A DNA stretch of 64,000 bases from Sphingopyxis sp. 2PD (GCF_005503695.1 NZ_SCMU01000010.1:42066-106065), one strand, 5' to 3'; shown: positions 15,487-24,340, counted from the first letter of the stretch. The notes: generated from the sequence alone by a model not told the origin. Translations and numbers: made by a program.

Positions 15487-16692
15487 TCAAAGCCCGACTT
15501 TGGTCAATGCCTGGTCCAGATCGGCGATCAGGTCGCGCGGGTCTTCGAGCCCGATATTGATCCGCAGCATGCCGTCAACGACCCCCATGTCGGCGCGCGC
15601 TTCGGCGCTGACGCTATAATGGGTGGTCGATGCGGGGTGGCAGCACAAGCTCCGTGAGTCGCCGATGTTGTTCGAAATATCGACCAGTTCGAGCGCGTTG
15701 AGCAGCGCCATCGCCTGTTCGCGCCCTTCGAGAATGAAGGAAAAGATCGGCCCGCACGCCTCCATCTGGCTCATCGCCAGATTATGCTGCGGATGGCTGG
15801 CAAGACCGGGGTGGAGGATCTTCGGCACCCGCTTTTCGACAAATTTGCCGACCGCCAGTGCATTCTCCGACTGTCGCCGCGCGCGCAGGTCGAGCGTTTC
15901 GAGGCCTTTCAGCACCACCCACGCGTTGAACGGTGACAGGTTGGGGCCGGTATTGCGCTGGAACGGCAGCAGCACGTCGTTGATGAATTTCTCGGTCCCG
16001 CACACCGCGCCCGCGAGCACACGCCCCTGCCCCTCCATCAGCTTGGTCGCCGAATAGGCGACGACGTCGGCGCCGAAGTCCATCGGGCGCTGAAGCACGC
16101 TCGTGGCAAAGGCATTGTCGACCACCGTCGTGATGCCGTGCGCGCGCGCGACGCTGCACACATGTTGCATGTCGACAATATCCATCGTCGGGTTCGCAGG
16201 TGTTTCGAAGAAAAAGACCTTGGTGTTTGACTTGATGGCCTTTTCCCACGCGTCGTTGTCGCGCCCGTCGATCACAGTCGTTTCGATTCCGAAGCGCGGG
16301 CACAGCTGGTCGACCAGCCAGCGGCACGATCCGAACGCAGCTTTGGCCGCGACGATATGGTCGCCCGCCGACAGCTGGCAGAGCAAGGCGGTCGTCATCG
16401 CCGCCATGCCCGTCGCCTGCGTCCGGCACGCCTCGGCGCCCTCCATCAGCGCGATGCGCTCCTCGAGCATCGCGACGGTCGGGTTCTGGAGCCGCGAATA
16501 GGTCATGCCCTGCGCCTCGCCCGCGAAACGCGCGGCGACCGTCTCGGCATCGTCATAGGTGTAGCCCGAGGTCAGGAACAGCGCCTCCGACGTTTCGCCA
16601 TGTTCGCTGCGCCAGGTGCCGCCGCGCACCGCCTGGGTCGCCGGGTGCCAGTTGCGGGTGGTGCTGCGATCGAAGCCCGTGGTCTTTTTCAT
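15487..16692 (-). CDS. metZ: O-succinylhomoserine sulfhydrylase
   Basis: The 401-residue PLP enzyme belongs to the Cys/Met metabolism family. SGYTYDDAE, YSRLQNPT, GSCRWLVDQL, ETPANPTMDI, VDNAFAT and the Schiff-base lysine Lys217 in YSATKLMEGQGRVLAG are all visible. The ATKLMEGQGR variant is typical of MetZ, which makes homocysteine directly from O-succinylhomoserine and sulfide, rather than of cystathionine gamma-synthase. It ends METZ-like with RINIGLEDPRDLIADLDQAL. ATG at 16692. Only about 30 bases separate it from a 22-bp inverted repeat upstream, too short for a SAM-II riboswitch. It is the first gene of a metZ-apaG-lysR run. Confidence 0.93.
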   Translation of the reverse strand: MKKTTGFDRSTTRNWHPATQAVRGGTWRSEHGETSEALFLTSGYTYDDAETVAARFAGEAQGMTYSRLQNPTVAMLEERIALMEGAEACRTQATGMAAMTTALLCQLSAGDHIVAAKAAFGSCRWLVDQLCPRFGIETTVIDGRDNDAWEKAIKSNTKVFFFETPANPTMDIVDMQHVCSVARAHGITTVVDNAFATSVLQRPMDFGADVVAYSATKLMEGQGRVLAGAVCGTEKFINDVLLPFQRNTGPNLSPFNAWVVLKGLETLDLRARRQSENALAVGKFVEKRVPKILHPGLASHPQHNLAMSQMEACGPIFSFILEGREQAMALLNALELVDISNNIGDSRSLCCHPASTTHYSVSAEARADMGVVDGMLRINIGLEDPRDLIADLDQALTKVGL

Positions 16693-16724
16693 CTCAACCG
16701 TCCGTGTATTTCTAGCTGTCTAAA

Positions 16725-16792
16725 CCGTAGCCCTGAGCTTGTCGAAGGGCGCTCCTCGCCGGGAGGCGCTTTCGACAAGCTCAGGGCTACGG
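16725..16792. repeat. Intergenic palindrome, family A copy 1
   Basis: Perfect 22-bp inverted repeat: arm 16725-16746 starts CCGTAGCCCTGAGCTTG, and its exact complement is at 16771-16792. The central 24 bases fold further (GCGCTCC with GGAGGCGC). It lies between metZ and leuB, both on the minus strand, and would sit just after leuB as a terminator-like hairpin. The core CCTGAGCTTGTCGAAG is shared with the copy at 17883-17970. Confidence 0.85.
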
Positions 16793-16809
16793 TGAGTAAT
16801 GTGCGGCTT

Positions 16810-17856
16810 TCACGCGCTCAAAGCCGCAACGACCGCATCGCCCAGAGCAGAAGTGCCCATGTTTCCGCCCAGATCGGCGCCGCGGCAACCATCTGCGAGT
16901 ATCTTGGCCACCGCCGCCTCGATCCGCGCCGCGCTCGCTTCGTCGCCGCCCGAATGGCGGAGCAGCATCGCGAGCGAGAGGATCATCGCCAGCGGATTGG
17001 CGACGCCCCTGCCCGCGATGTCGGGTGCGCTGCCGTGGATCGGCTCGTACAGGCCCAAGTGGCCTTCGCTGAGCGACGCGGATGCGAGCAGCCCGATCGA
17101 CCCGACGCACATCGACGCCTGATCGGACAAGATGTCGCCGAACAGGTTCCCGGTGACGACGACATCGAACTGGCCCGGATTGCGCACGAGCTGCATCGCG
17201 GCATTGTCGACATACATATGCGTCAGCGCAACGTCGGGATATTCCGCCGCAACCTCGATCACCACGTCGCGCCACAGCTGCGACGTTTCGAGCACATTCG
17301 CCTTGTCGACCGAGCAAAGCCGCTTCGCGCGGCCATGCGCCGCGCGGAACGCGACATGCGCGATGCGCCGCACCTCGCTCTCGCTGTACGACATGACGTC
17401 ATAACCCTCGCGCTCTCCCCCCACGGTCGTACGCATGCCCTTTTCGCCGAAATAGACGTCGCCGTTGAGCTCGCGAACGATCAGCAGATCGATCGCCGCC
17501 GCGACTTCGGGGCGCAGTGCCGAGCTGCCTTCGAGCCCGGCGAATAATTTGGCCGGGCGAAGATTCGCGAAAAGGCCCAATTCGGCGCGCAGCCCGAGGA
17601 TCGCCTGTTCGGGGCGCAGATGCCGCTCGACATTGTCGAAGCGTGGATCGCCGACCGCACCGAACAGGATCGCATCGGCGGCTTTTGCCTTTTCGAGCGT
17701 TTCAGCCGGCAGCGGATGGCCGGTCGCTTCGAACGCCGCCCCGCCGACAAGCGCGCGGTCGAGCGTGACGGGAAGCGCGAGCGCGCCAAGGACCTTTTCG
17801 GCCTCCACCATGATCTCGGGACCGATACCGTCGCCAGCCAGCAGCAGGATTTTCAA
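16810..17856 (-). CDS. leuB: 3-isopropylmalate dehydrogenase
   Basis: This 348-residue isocitrate/isopropylmalate dehydrogenase begins [22 protein letters not shown]. It carries [55 protein letters not shown] (substrate/Mg site) and [11 protein letters not shown], followed by [20 protein letters not shown]. It oxidises 3-isopropylmalate in leucine synthesis. No ATG precedes the conserved start, and TTG at 17856 sits 8-9 bases after AAAAGGG, so TTG is the start. The gene stands alone, without leuC/leuD, and is flanked by two copies of the family A palindrome. Confidence 0.93.
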   Translation of the reverse strand: MKILLLAGDGIGPEIMVEAEKVLGALALPVTLDRALVGGAAFEATGHPLPAETLEKAKAADAILFGAVGDPRFDNVERHLRPEQAILGLRAELGLFANLRPAKLFAGLEGSSALRPEVAAAIDLLIVRELNGDVYFGEKGMRTTVGGEREGYDVMSYSESEVRRIAHVAFRAAHGRAKRLCSVDKANVLETSQLWRDVVIEVAAEYPDVALTHMYVDNAAMQLVRNPGQFDVVVTGNLFGDILSDQASMCVGSIGLLASASLSEGHLGLYEPIHGSAPDIAGRGVANPLAMILSLAMLLRHSGGDEASAARIEAAVAKILADGCRGADLGGNMGTSALGDAVVAALSA

Positions 17857-17882
17857 TGCGTCACCCTTTTCGTCCAGAAACA

Positions 17883-17970
17883 CCGTTCGCCCTGAGCTTG
17901 TCGAAGGGCCGCTCTTCTCTTTGGCGCCGTCAAAGAAAGGACGGTGCTTCGACAAGCTCAGCACAAACGG
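17883..17970. repeat. Intergenic palindrome, family A copy 2
   Basis: CTGAGCTTGTCGAAG at 17892-17906 pairs exactly with 17947-17961, and CCGTT/AACGG at 17883-17887 and 17966-17970 extend the arms. The middle (about 40 bases) is imperfectly self-complementary. It sits between recO and leuB, 27 bases upstream of the leuB TTG start. Confidence 0.8.
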
Positions 17971-18022
17971 AGTGGGCGGATAGTCCCGGTTCGACGCTGC
18001 TCCTCTAGGCAGCACGGCCGAG

Positions 18023-18760
18023 TCACGCAACCGCCCTCTTGAGCCGGTCGACCAATCTTTCCCTTGCCGTCAGCAAGTCCCGGTTGCGGCCATCGAGGAC
18101 GTCACGGTCGAGGAAATGGCCGGTGATGATCAGCCCGTCGATTACATCGTCCATCGCGGGATTTGCATCGTGACCCGGCAGGAAGCCCGGCAGGCGAAAC
18201 AACCGTTCCTCATAACCCGCCGCCGCTGCAAGGCTCACCGCGCCGCCCGATTTCGGGCTGACGAAAGCAAGCTCGTTCGTCGAACTCGTCACCACGCATT
18301 CCTCGAGGTTCAGCCCGAAACCCAGTTCAGCGAGCAGCAGCAATTCGTAGCGCGCCAGCGCGGCCGCCCATTGCCGCGCCGCGGAGGCGGCGCCGATCGC
18401 GTCGAGCACCGCCGAAAGCGCGGCATATAGCGCGGGGTAGGGCTGGCTTTCAGGCAGCGTTGCCGCGGTCAGGCTGGTCACCCAGTCGATCGCCGCCGCC
18501 GCGAGCGGTTCGGCCAATAGCGGCGCGCGGCTGGCGAGCAACTCGGCGGTCGCACTCGCCAACTGCTCCTCGGTCCGCGCGCGCAGCTCGATCGCGACCA
18601 GATTGCCCGGGATAAGGATCGGGCGCAGCCGCGTCGACCGCCCGCCGCGCACATAGCCGCCAACAAGTCCCGCTTCCTCGGTCAAAGCGCGCAGAATGGC
18701 ACCATGTTCGCCATGCGCACGGACCGCGCAGACGATCGCGGTGGCGGTCAGGCTGGCCAA
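18023..18760 (-). CDS. recO: DNA repair protein RecO
   Basis: The 245-residue product has the RecO N-terminal OB fold ([42 protein letters not shown]), and a helical C-terminal part with [23 protein letters not shown]. RecO works with RecF and RecR to load RecA on gapped DNA. There is no ATG at the conserved start. TTG at 18760 gives [10 protein letters not shown] and is taken as the start, overlapping the upstream thioesterase gene by 13 bases. It is probably translationally coupled to that gene and cotranscribed from the uvrC side. Confidence 0.88.
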   Translation of the reverse strand: MASLTATAIVCAVRAHGEHGAILRALTEEAGLVGGYVRGGRSTRLRPILIPGNLVAIELRARTEEQLASATAELLASRAPLLAEPLAAAAIDWVTSLTAATLPESQPYPALYAALSAVLDAIGAASAARQWAAALARYELLLLAELGFGLNLEECVVTSSTNELAFVSPKSGGAVSLAAAAGYEERLFRLPGFLPGHDANPAMDDVIDGLIITGHFLDRDVLDGRNRDLLTARERLVDRLKRAVA

Positions 18761-19140
18761 AGCACCATCTGCGTCTGCGTTACCAACGCCACGTCGGCGC
18801 CGTCCTCGGTGCGAATGCACGTCTGCCACACCGACAGCCGCTTGCCGATCTTCACTGGGGTCGCCTCTCCTACCAACACCGATCCGACCGGCCCGGCGCC
18901 AAGGAAATTGGTCTTGCTCTCGATCGTCGTCGTGCCCTGCGCGCCTTCGGGCAGCGTCAGGAACGCGCCGACAGCGCCAAGACAGTCGGCGAAGGCCATG
19001 ATAGCGCCGCCATGGACGATATGGCCCGCGGTGCAAATCTCGGGACGCACGGGCAGTTTGCCCGCGACGCGATCCTTGCTTCCTTCGTGGATCGTAACGC
19101 CGAGCGTTCCCGCAAGCGGCATGGCGGCTGCAAAATCCAT
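18748..19140 (-). CDS. PaaI-family hotdog thioesterase
   Basis: This 130-residue protein has the PaaI/YbdB-like hotdog core: [29 protein letters not shown] and [19 protein letters not shown]-x5-D is the active-site signature. ATG at 19140 is chosen because GGAAGGGACAGG lies upstream. An alternative ATG at 19197 would overlap the uvrC stop as ATGA, but the extra 19 residues are translated from a GC-rich repeat arm and look non-conserved. It is sandwiched in a uvrC - thioesterase - recO run. It is distinct from the similar protein at 9478-9876. Confidence 0.83.
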   Translation of the reverse strand: MDFAAAMPLAGTLGVTIHEGSKDRVAGKLPVRPEICTAGHIVHGGAIMAFADCLGAVGAFLTLPEGAQGTTTIESKTNFLGAGPVGSVLVGEATPVKIGKRLSVWQTCIRTEDGADVALVTQTQMVLWPA

Positions 19141-19163
19141 GTCCTGTCCCTTCCTAACCCAAA

Positions 19164-19186
19164 CCCCTCCCCTGAAAGAGAGGGGC
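19164..19186. repeat. Short CCCCTC/GAGGGG palindrome (family C fragment)
   Basis: CCCCTC at 19164-19169 and GAGAGGGG near 19179-19186 form a small hairpin within the uvrC-thioesterase junction. It resembles one arm of the larger elements at 37325 and 57548. Confidence 0.45.
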
Positions 19187-19193
19187 TCAATCT

Positions 19194-21128
19194 TCATCCC
19201 CCCGGATTGTAGAAATCATAGACCGCCTGCGCCACACCGGCACTGACCCCAGGCGCTTTCTGCAGATCCTCCAGGCTCGCCCCCTTGATCGCGCGGGCGG
19301 TGCCGAAGTGCATCAACAGCGCCTTCTTGCGCGCCGGGCCGATGCCCGGCACCTCGTCGAGCGGCGAGCTGCCCATCGCCTTCGCGCGTTTCGCCCGGTG
19401 CGCGCCGATCGCAAAACGGTGCGCCTCGTCGCGAAGCCGCTGGATATAGAACAGCACCGCATTGTTCGTCGGCAGCGTGAATTCGCGCCCGTCGGGGTGA
19501 TAGAAGGTCTCGCGCCCGGCGTTGCGATCCGGCCCCTTGGCGACCCCGACGAACGGCAGGTCGTCGATCCCGAGCTCGGCAAAAACCGATGCGACCGCCG
19601 AAACCTGCCCCTTGCCGCCGTCGATCAGTACTAGGTCGGGCCATTCGCCCTTCGTTCGTTCGGGATCTTCCTCGATCGCGCGTGCGAAGCGGCGCTGGAA
19701 CACCTCGCGCATCATCGCGAAATCGTCGCCCGGCTGGGTTTCGGCGCGCTTGATGTTGAACTTGCGGTATGCGCCCTTGATCCAGCCCTCGGGGCCGGCG
19801 ACGACCATCGCGCCAAGCGCATTGGTTCCCTGAATATGACTGTTGTCGTAGATTTCGATGCGCTGCGGCGGTTCGTCGAGGTCGAACAGATCGGCGAGCT
19901 CGCGTCCGAGCTTGGCCTGGCTGCTGCTTTCGGCGAGGCGTCGGTCGAGTTCCTCGCCCGCATTGCGCACCGCCTGATCGAGCAGACGCTTGCGGTTGCC
20001 GCGCTGCGGCACGCTGATCTCGACCTTGCGCCCCGCCGCTTCGCCAAGCGCTTCGGCGAGCAATGCGCATTCGTCGGGTTCGCGATCGACGAGGATCAGT
20101 TTCGGCGGCGGCAGGCCTTCGTAGAATTGCATGAGGAAGCTTTCGAGTACCTCGCCCTCGGGTACGCCTGCGACATGCGCGGGGAAAAAGCTGCGATGCC
20201 CCCAATTTTGCCCGCCGCGGATGAAGAAGCCCGCGATGCAGAGCTGGCCGCCCTTCGCCGCGAGCGCAAACACATCGGCGTCACCCAGCCCGTCGGCGTG
20301 GACCGACTGGCTGCCCTGAATGAAGGTCAGTGCCTTCAGCCGGTCGCGCAGCACCGCGGCCTGCTCATAGTCCATCGCTTCGGCGGCCTTAGTCATCGCG
20401 TCGCCCAGCCGCTTCTGCACGGCGGTCGAGCGGCCTTCGAGGAAGTCCTGCGCGTCGCTTACCAGCGCCGCATAATCGGCCTTGGCGATGCGATCGACGC
20501 ACGGCGCGCTGCACCGCTTGATCTGATAGAGCAGGCACGGCCGCGAGCGATTGGCGAAGAAACTGTCGGTACAGCTGCGCAGCAGAAAGGTTTTTTGCAG
20601 CGCGTTGAGCGTGCGCCCCACCGAACCCGCGCTCGCGAATGGACCATAGTAGCGCCCCTTGGCGCGCCGTGCGCCGCGATGCTTCTGCACGCGCGGAAAA
20701 TCATGGTCGGTGCGCAGCAGGATGAAGGGGAAGCTTTTGTCGTCGCGGAGCAGCACATTGTACGGCGGGCGGTAGCGCTTGATCAGCTGCGCCTCGAGCA
20801 GCAGTGCCTCGGCCTCGCTGGTCGTCGTGACGATCTCCATCGCGCGCGTCTGCGACACCATCCGCTGCAGGCGCTGCGGCAGCCGCGCGACCTGCGTGTA
20901 GTTGGTGACCCGGTTCTTGAGCGCGCGCGCCTTCCCGACATAGAGCACGTCGCCGCGCGCATCGAGCATGCGGTAAACGCCCGGACGCACCGGCAATTTG
21001 CGCACGACGCTGCGGATCGCCTCGGCCCCGCGCTCGAGGTCGGGCTTGTCGCCCTCCTCGCCGCCGCCGCGCACGACATAGGTCGCCTTCTCTTCATTGA
21101 ATCGGTCGGGAGCGTTCGGGCGGGCCAT
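19194..21128 (-). CDS. uvrC: Excinuclease ABC subunit C
   Basis: The 644-residue protein shows the full UvrC layout. A GIY-YIG nuclease domain (PGVYRMLDARGDVLYVGKARALKNRV, about 49-75) makes the 3' incision. A UVR domain follows (DYEQAAVLRDRLKAL, about 254-268). The RNase H-like 5' nuclease has EIYDNSHIQGTNALGAMV and LIDGGKGQ. A helix-hairpin-helix C-terminus reads LDEVPGIGPARKKALLMHFG. ATG at 21128. It acts with UvrA/UvrB in nucleotide excision repair. It heads a run uvrC - thioesterase - recO. I see no LexA-type box in the 68 bases to the divergent SDR gene. Confidence 0.96.
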   Translation of the reverse strand: MARPNAPDRFNEEKATYVVRGGGEEGDKPDLERGAEAIRSVVRKLPVRPGVYRMLDARGDVLYVGKARALKNRVTNYTQVARLPQRLQRMVSQTRAMEIVTTTSEAEALLLEAQLIKRYRPPYNVLLRDDKSFPFILLRTDHDFPRVQKHRGARRAKGRYYGPFASAGSVGRTLNALQKTFLLRSCTDSFFANRSRPCLLYQIKRCSAPCVDRIAKADYAALVSDAQDFLEGRSTAVQKRLGDAMTKAAEAMDYEQAAVLRDRLKALTFIQGSQSVHADGLGDADVFALAAKGGQLCIAGFFIRGGQNWGHRSFFPAHVAGVPEGEVLESFLMQFYEGLPPPKLILVDREPDECALLAEALGEAAGRKVEISVPQRGNRKRLLDQAVRNAGEELDRRLAESSSQAKLGRELADLFDLDEPPQRIEIYDNSHIQGTNALGAMVVAGPEGWIKGAYRKFNIKRAETQPGDDFAMMREVFQRRFARAIEEDPERTKGEWPDLVLIDGGKGQVSAVASVFAELGIDDLPFVGVAKGPDRNAGRETFYHPDGREFTLPTNNAVLFYIQRLRDEAHRFAIGAHRAKRAKAMGSSPLDEVPGIGPARKKALLMHFGTARAIKGASLEDLQKAPGVSAGVAQAVYDFYNPGG

Positions 21129-21196
21129 GATTTTGCATGTAGGCGAAGGTGATACGACCCGCCATAGTGTGCAGGGTAAAACATGGGAGGGGTCTT

Positions 21197-21916
21197 ATGG
21201 AGTTACGCGGCAAACTGGCGCTGGTCACCGGCGGGAGCGACGGCATCGGGCGCGAGATCGCGCTACAATTGCAGGGGCTCGGCGCTGATGTGATCGTCAC
21301 GGGGCGCTCGACGGAAAAGCTTCAAGCGATGGCGGCGCTGGGATTCGGCACGATCGCCGGCGATCTGTCGACCGCCGCAGGGGTCGATGCCGTCGTGACG
21401 AGCGTAGCGGGGAAACCGCTCGCCATACTCGTCAATAATGCCGGGATCGGCAGCGAATATGAGCTTGAGGACGCCGGGACGCTGGGCAGTGCGGAATTGT
21501 GCATCCGGACCAACCTCGACGCCCCAATCGCGCTTTGCACCCGCTTGCTACCTGCGCTGCGCGCCCAGCGCGAGGCGACGATCGTCAACGTCACCTCGGG
21601 CCTTGCGATCGCGCCGCGCGCCGGCGGTGCGATCTATTGCGCCACCAAGGCCGGGCTCCGGAGTTACACCCAGGCGATCCGTCACCTGCTCAAGGACAGC
21701 AATGTCCGTGTGATCGAGGCGTTACCGCCCGTCGTCGAAACCAACCTGACCGCGGGTCGCAGCGGCAAGAAAATGAGCGCCCACGATTGTGCCGCTGAAA
21801 TCGTCCACGGCATCCGCACCGGCAAGGCCGAGATCAACGTCGGCATGGTAAAGATTTTGCAGCTGGTCCACAGCATCTCACCGGCTCTGGCGCGGCGGAT
21901 CATGATCAAGTTCTGA
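21197..21916 (+). CDS. Short-chain dehydrogenase/reductase (DltE-like)
   Basis: The 239-residue SDR has the nucleotide-binding TGGSDGIGREIA (11-22), VNNAG in the adenine-ring region, and the catalytic Ser in NVTSGLAI with Tyr-x3-Lys in IYCATKAG. The C-terminus ISPALARRIMIKF and the overall pattern resemble DltE-type oxidoreductases. The substrate is unknown. ATG at 21197 follows a strong GGGAGGGG. An upstream in-frame ATG at 21149 lies inside the uvrC leader and is rejected. It diverges from uvrC and is followed by a family B palindrome. Confidence 0.87.
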   Translation: MELRGKLALVTGGSDGIGREIALQLQGLGADVIVTGRSTEKLQAMAALGFGTIAGDLSTAAGVDAVVTSVAGKPLAILVNNAGIGSEYELEDAGTLGSAELCIRTNLDAPIALCTRLLPALRAQREATIVNVTSGLAIAPRAGGAIYCATKAGLRSYTQAIRHLLKDSNVRVIEALPPVVETNLTAGRSGKKMSAHDCAAEIVHGIRTGKAEINVGMVKILQLVHSISPALARRIMIKF

Positions 21917-21996
21917 GGCAGGAAGGCGTTTGCCGAAGCATAGCTGTCGATGGACGGAATGTCGGGCGTGGGGTGGCTTCCCGATCATCCCAACCT

Positions 21997-22077
21997 CCGT
22001 TCGTGTCGAGCGAAGTCGAGACATGCCGAAGGCCCACGCCAAGCCACGCGTATCTCGACTTCGCTCGATACGAACGG
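21997..22077. repeat. Intergenic palindrome, family B copy 1
   Basis: The left arm at 21997-22021 begins CCGTTCGTGTCGAGCG and the right arm at 22053-22077 is its complement with a single mismatch, separated by 31 bases. It lies between convergent SDR and atpF genes. The same 25-base arm recurs at 33726 and 38849. Confidence 0.85.
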
Positions 22078-22135
22078 GGATTGGATTGAACGGCTGCTTC
22101 CAGTCGTCAGCAGCCGAGCCGTCCACATACAGCAA

Positions 22136-22161
22136 AACGCCCGCGGAAATCCGCGGGCGTT
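22136..22161 (-). terminator. Rho-independent terminator of the atp F0 operon
   Basis: AACGCCCGCGG at 22136-22146 pairs perfectly with 22151-22161 across a 4-base loop. On the minus strand the stem is followed by TTTT. It lies about 25 bases beyond the atpF stop. Confidence 0.85.
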
Positions 22162-22185
22162 CTGTATTCGGCAATGTCCGGGTAA

Positions 22186-22713
22186 TCAGCCCTTCGCGAC
22201 GCTCGCAATGGCCTGATCGACCAGCGCCTTGTCGGCGTTGGCGTCATGCTTTTCGGCGATCAGCGCAGCTGCCGCGGCGGTCGCCGCCTTGGCGGTCGCT
22301 GCGCGGACTTCGGCGAGTGCGCCGGCTTCGGCCGCCGCGATGCGATCTTCGGCCATCTGCTTGCGGCGTCCGATCAGCGCGGTAGCGTCGGCTTTCGCCT
22401 TGGCGATCACCGCTTCGGCTTCGGCCTCGGCACGCGCGCGCATGTCGTCGGCTTCCTTCGTCGCCGTCGCCAGTTTCGCTTCATACTCGGCCTTCAGCGA
22501 TTCGGCGTCGAGACGCAGCGCTTCGGCTTCGTTCAATTGCTTCGAAATCTCGGCAATCCGCTTGTCGAGCATGGCGCCGATCGCGCCCGGAACGCCCTTC
22601 CAGATCAGGATGCCCAGGAAAACGAGCATCGCGATCGAGACCCAGACCGTTGCGTCCATCCCGAATGCGGTCGGAGCGGCGCCTTCGGCAAAAATCAGCG
22701 TCAGATTAGCCAT
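22186..22713 (-). CDS. atpF: ATP synthase F0 subunit b
   Basis: The 175-residue protein has one N-terminal membrane helix (ATVWVSIAMLVFLGILIWKGV, about 21-41) followed by a long charged coiled coil (LDKRIAEISKQLNEAEALRLDAESLKAEYEAKL and on). This is the b-subunit plan: the peripheral stalk holding F1 against rotation. It overlaps the b' gene by 8 bases. Ordering after b' and the closer match of its GVPGAIGAMLDKR block to b favour this assignment. It is the last gene of the operon and is followed by a terminator. Confidence 0.92.
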   Translation of the reverse strand: MANLTLIFAEGAAPTAFGMDATVWVSIAMLVFLGILIWKGVPGAIGAMLDKRIAEISKQLNEAEALRLDAESLKAEYEAKLATATKEADDMRARAEAEAEAVIAKAKADATALIGRRKQMAEDRIAAAEAGALAEVRAATAKAATAAAAALIAEKHDANADKALVDQAIASVAKG

Positions 22714-23206
22714 GGAGCACCGCCTTCACCGCTGCCTTGGCGTCCGCCGCAGCAACCTTTACGCCCGACAGCTTGGCGACCAAGTCGCCCGCTGCGTCGG
22801 CCGCGACCGATTCGATTTCCGCCATCGCCGATTTGCGCGCCGCTGCAACACCGGCTTCCGCTGCAGCCAGCTTCTCGCTGAGTTCGGCGTCGACCTTGGC
22901 CAGACGCTTTTCGGCATCCTTTGCGGCCTTGTCCTTGGCGGCAGCCACCGCCTTTTGCGCAGCAGCACGGCTTGCGTCGCTCTGCTGGCGATAGCTTTCT
23001 TCCAGATTGTCCGCGGCGGCGTGCGCCGCCTTGGCGGCAGCCAGATCGTCGGCAACCTTGCGGTCACGGGCGTCCACCGTCGCTTCGATCTTGGGCAGCA
23101 TGCCACGACCGATCACCAGGTAAATCCCGGCGAAGACGACCAGCAGCCAGAAAAGCTGCGAGGCAAGATACCAGTTGTCAGCGGTGAGCTGGGCTATTTG
23201 AGGCAT
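22706..23206 (-). CDS. atpF2: ATP synthase F0 subunit b' (second b-type subunit)
   Basis: The 166-residue protein has a membrane helix near the N-terminus (ASQLFWLLVVFAGIYLVIGRG, about 15-35) and an Ala/Lys/Glu-rich coiled-coil tail. PQIAQLTADNWYLASQLFWLL is typical of the alphaproteobacterial b' (AtpG/AtpF2) subunit, which pairs with b to form a heterodimeric stalk. ATG at 23206. It is separated by 79 bases from atpE upstream and overlaps atpF downstream. Confidence 0.9.
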   Translation of the reverse strand: MPQIAQLTADNWYLASQLFWLLVVFAGIYLVIGRGMLPKIEATVDARDRKVADDLAAAKAAHAAADNLEESYRQQSDASRAAAQKAVAAAKDKAAKDAEKRLAKVDAELSEKLAAAEAGVAAARKSAMAEIESVAADAAGDLVAKLSGVKVAAADAKAAVKAVLHG

Positions 23207-23285
23207 GGAAGGCGAGCCTTAACTTACTGAAAAACCTGCATGGGAAGGCCAACCCCGCCGGGGTCGGCGCTACCCGATCGTCGGA

Positions 23286-23513
23286 TCAGACGACGAACAG
23301 CAGGATCATCGCAACGACGAACGCCAGCAGGCCGAGAAGTTCGGCAGCGGCGAAGCCGATGAACAGGCGGCCCTGCTGGCCGTCGGCGGCTGCCGGGTTG
23401 CGCAGCGCGCTTTCGAGGAAGCTGCCGAACACGTTGCCCACGCCGATGGCGGCCATGCCGGCACCAATGGCTGCCAGACCGGCACCGATCAGCTTTGCTG
23501 CTTCTGCGTCCAT
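23286..23513 (-). CDS. atpE: ATP synthase F0 subunit c
   Basis: This 75-residue hairpin of two membrane helices carries the ring-forming glycine repeats GAGLAAIGAGMAAIGVGNVFG, the polar loop Arg38-Asn-Pro40 and the ion-binding Glu58 in FAAAELLGLLAF. Nothing suggests a Na+-type site: the residues around Glu58 look H+-type, though I did not model it. ATG at 23513 follows AAGGAG. It lies between atpB and the b' gene. Confidence 0.96.
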   Translation of the reverse strand: MDAEAAKLIGAGLAAIGAGMAAIGVGNVFGSFLESALRNPAAADGQQGRLFIGFAAAELLGLLAFVVAMILLFVV

Positions 23514-23554
23514 TATATTACTCCTTGGTATAATCGTTTGAAAATAAACGTAAC

Positions 23555-24340
23555 TTAGTGAAGGTTGACCGCGTCGTTGATGTACAGCGAGGTCAACAGG
23601 GCGAAAACATAAGCCTGAATGCCGGCCACCAGCAGCTCGAGCGCGCTGATCCCGATCATCAGGATGAAGCTGAGCACCGACACGATCGAACCGAGCCAGA
23701 GCGTTTCAGCGTTGAAACCGTTGATGACAAAGCCCGACAGCACTTTCAGCAGCACGTGACCCGCGGTCATCGCGACGAACAGGCGCAGGCCAAGGCTGAA
23801 CGGGCGGACCATGAACGACACGAACTCGATCGGCGCAATGATGGGGATCATCGGCAGCGGCGTTCCGTGCGGCACGAAAAGCGAAAAGAAGTGGAGCCCA
23901 TGGCGCCAGAAACCGACGACGAGGACGATCGCAAAGCTGATCAGCGCGAGCACGCCGGTGATCGCGATATGGCTGGTGACGGTGAAGGGATGCAGCCCCA
24001 GCACGCCCAGCGGCAACATGCCGAGCAGGTTGCAGAACAGGATGAACATGAACAGCGAGAAGACATAGGGCGTATATTTGCGGCCTTCGGTGCCGATATT
24101 CGCTATCATCATGTTCGAAATGAAGCCGGTGAAGCCTTCGACCGCGGCCTGCCAGCGGCCCGGAACGAGCTGGCGGCGCATGCCGCCCCACATGAACAGG
24201 CCCAGCGCAATCGCCGCGATCACCATCCACAGCGCGCTGTTGGTGAACAGGACTTCATGCCCGCCGAGGTTGAAACCGCCGCCGAGCGGGGTCACCTCGA
24301 ACTGGTGCATCGGGTCGATCTTGCCGGATTCCGCCGCCAC
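23555..24340 (-). CDS. atpB: ATP synthase F0 subunit a
   Basis: The 261-residue membrane protein has five or six helices. The essential Arg186 is in FSLGLRLFVAMTAGH, the helix facing the c ring. PYVFSLFMFILFCNLLGMLP and the C-terminal LELLVAGIQAYVFALLTSLY are also diagnostic. The start is GTG at 24340, preceded by GGAGTGAAGA. It follows atpI by 67 bases. Confidence 0.96.
   Translation of the reverse strand: MAAESGKIDPMHQFEVTPLGGGFNLGGHEVLFTNSALWMVIAAIALGLFMWGGMRRQLVPGRWQAAVEGFTGFISNMMIANIGTEGRKYTPYVFSLFMFILFCNLLGMLPLGVLGLHPFTVTSHIAITGVLALISFAIVLVVGFWRHGLHFFSLFVPHGTPLPMIPIIAPIEFVSFMVRPFSLGLRLFVAMTAGHVLLKVLSGFVINGFNAETLWLGSIVSVLSFILMIGISALELLVAGIQAYVFALLTSLYINDAVNLH

Noticed and set aside
16693..16809. 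SAM-II riboswitch ahead of metZ, common in alphaproteobacterial methionine genes.
   Set aside because: Only about 30 bases lie between metZ and the family A palindrome, and no SAM-II core or pseudoknot pairing is visible.
19141..19197. N-terminal extension of the thioesterase to the ATG that overlaps the uvrC stop.
   Set aside because: The extra residues are a translation of the GC-rich palindrome; a better ribosome-binding site precedes the ATG at 19140.
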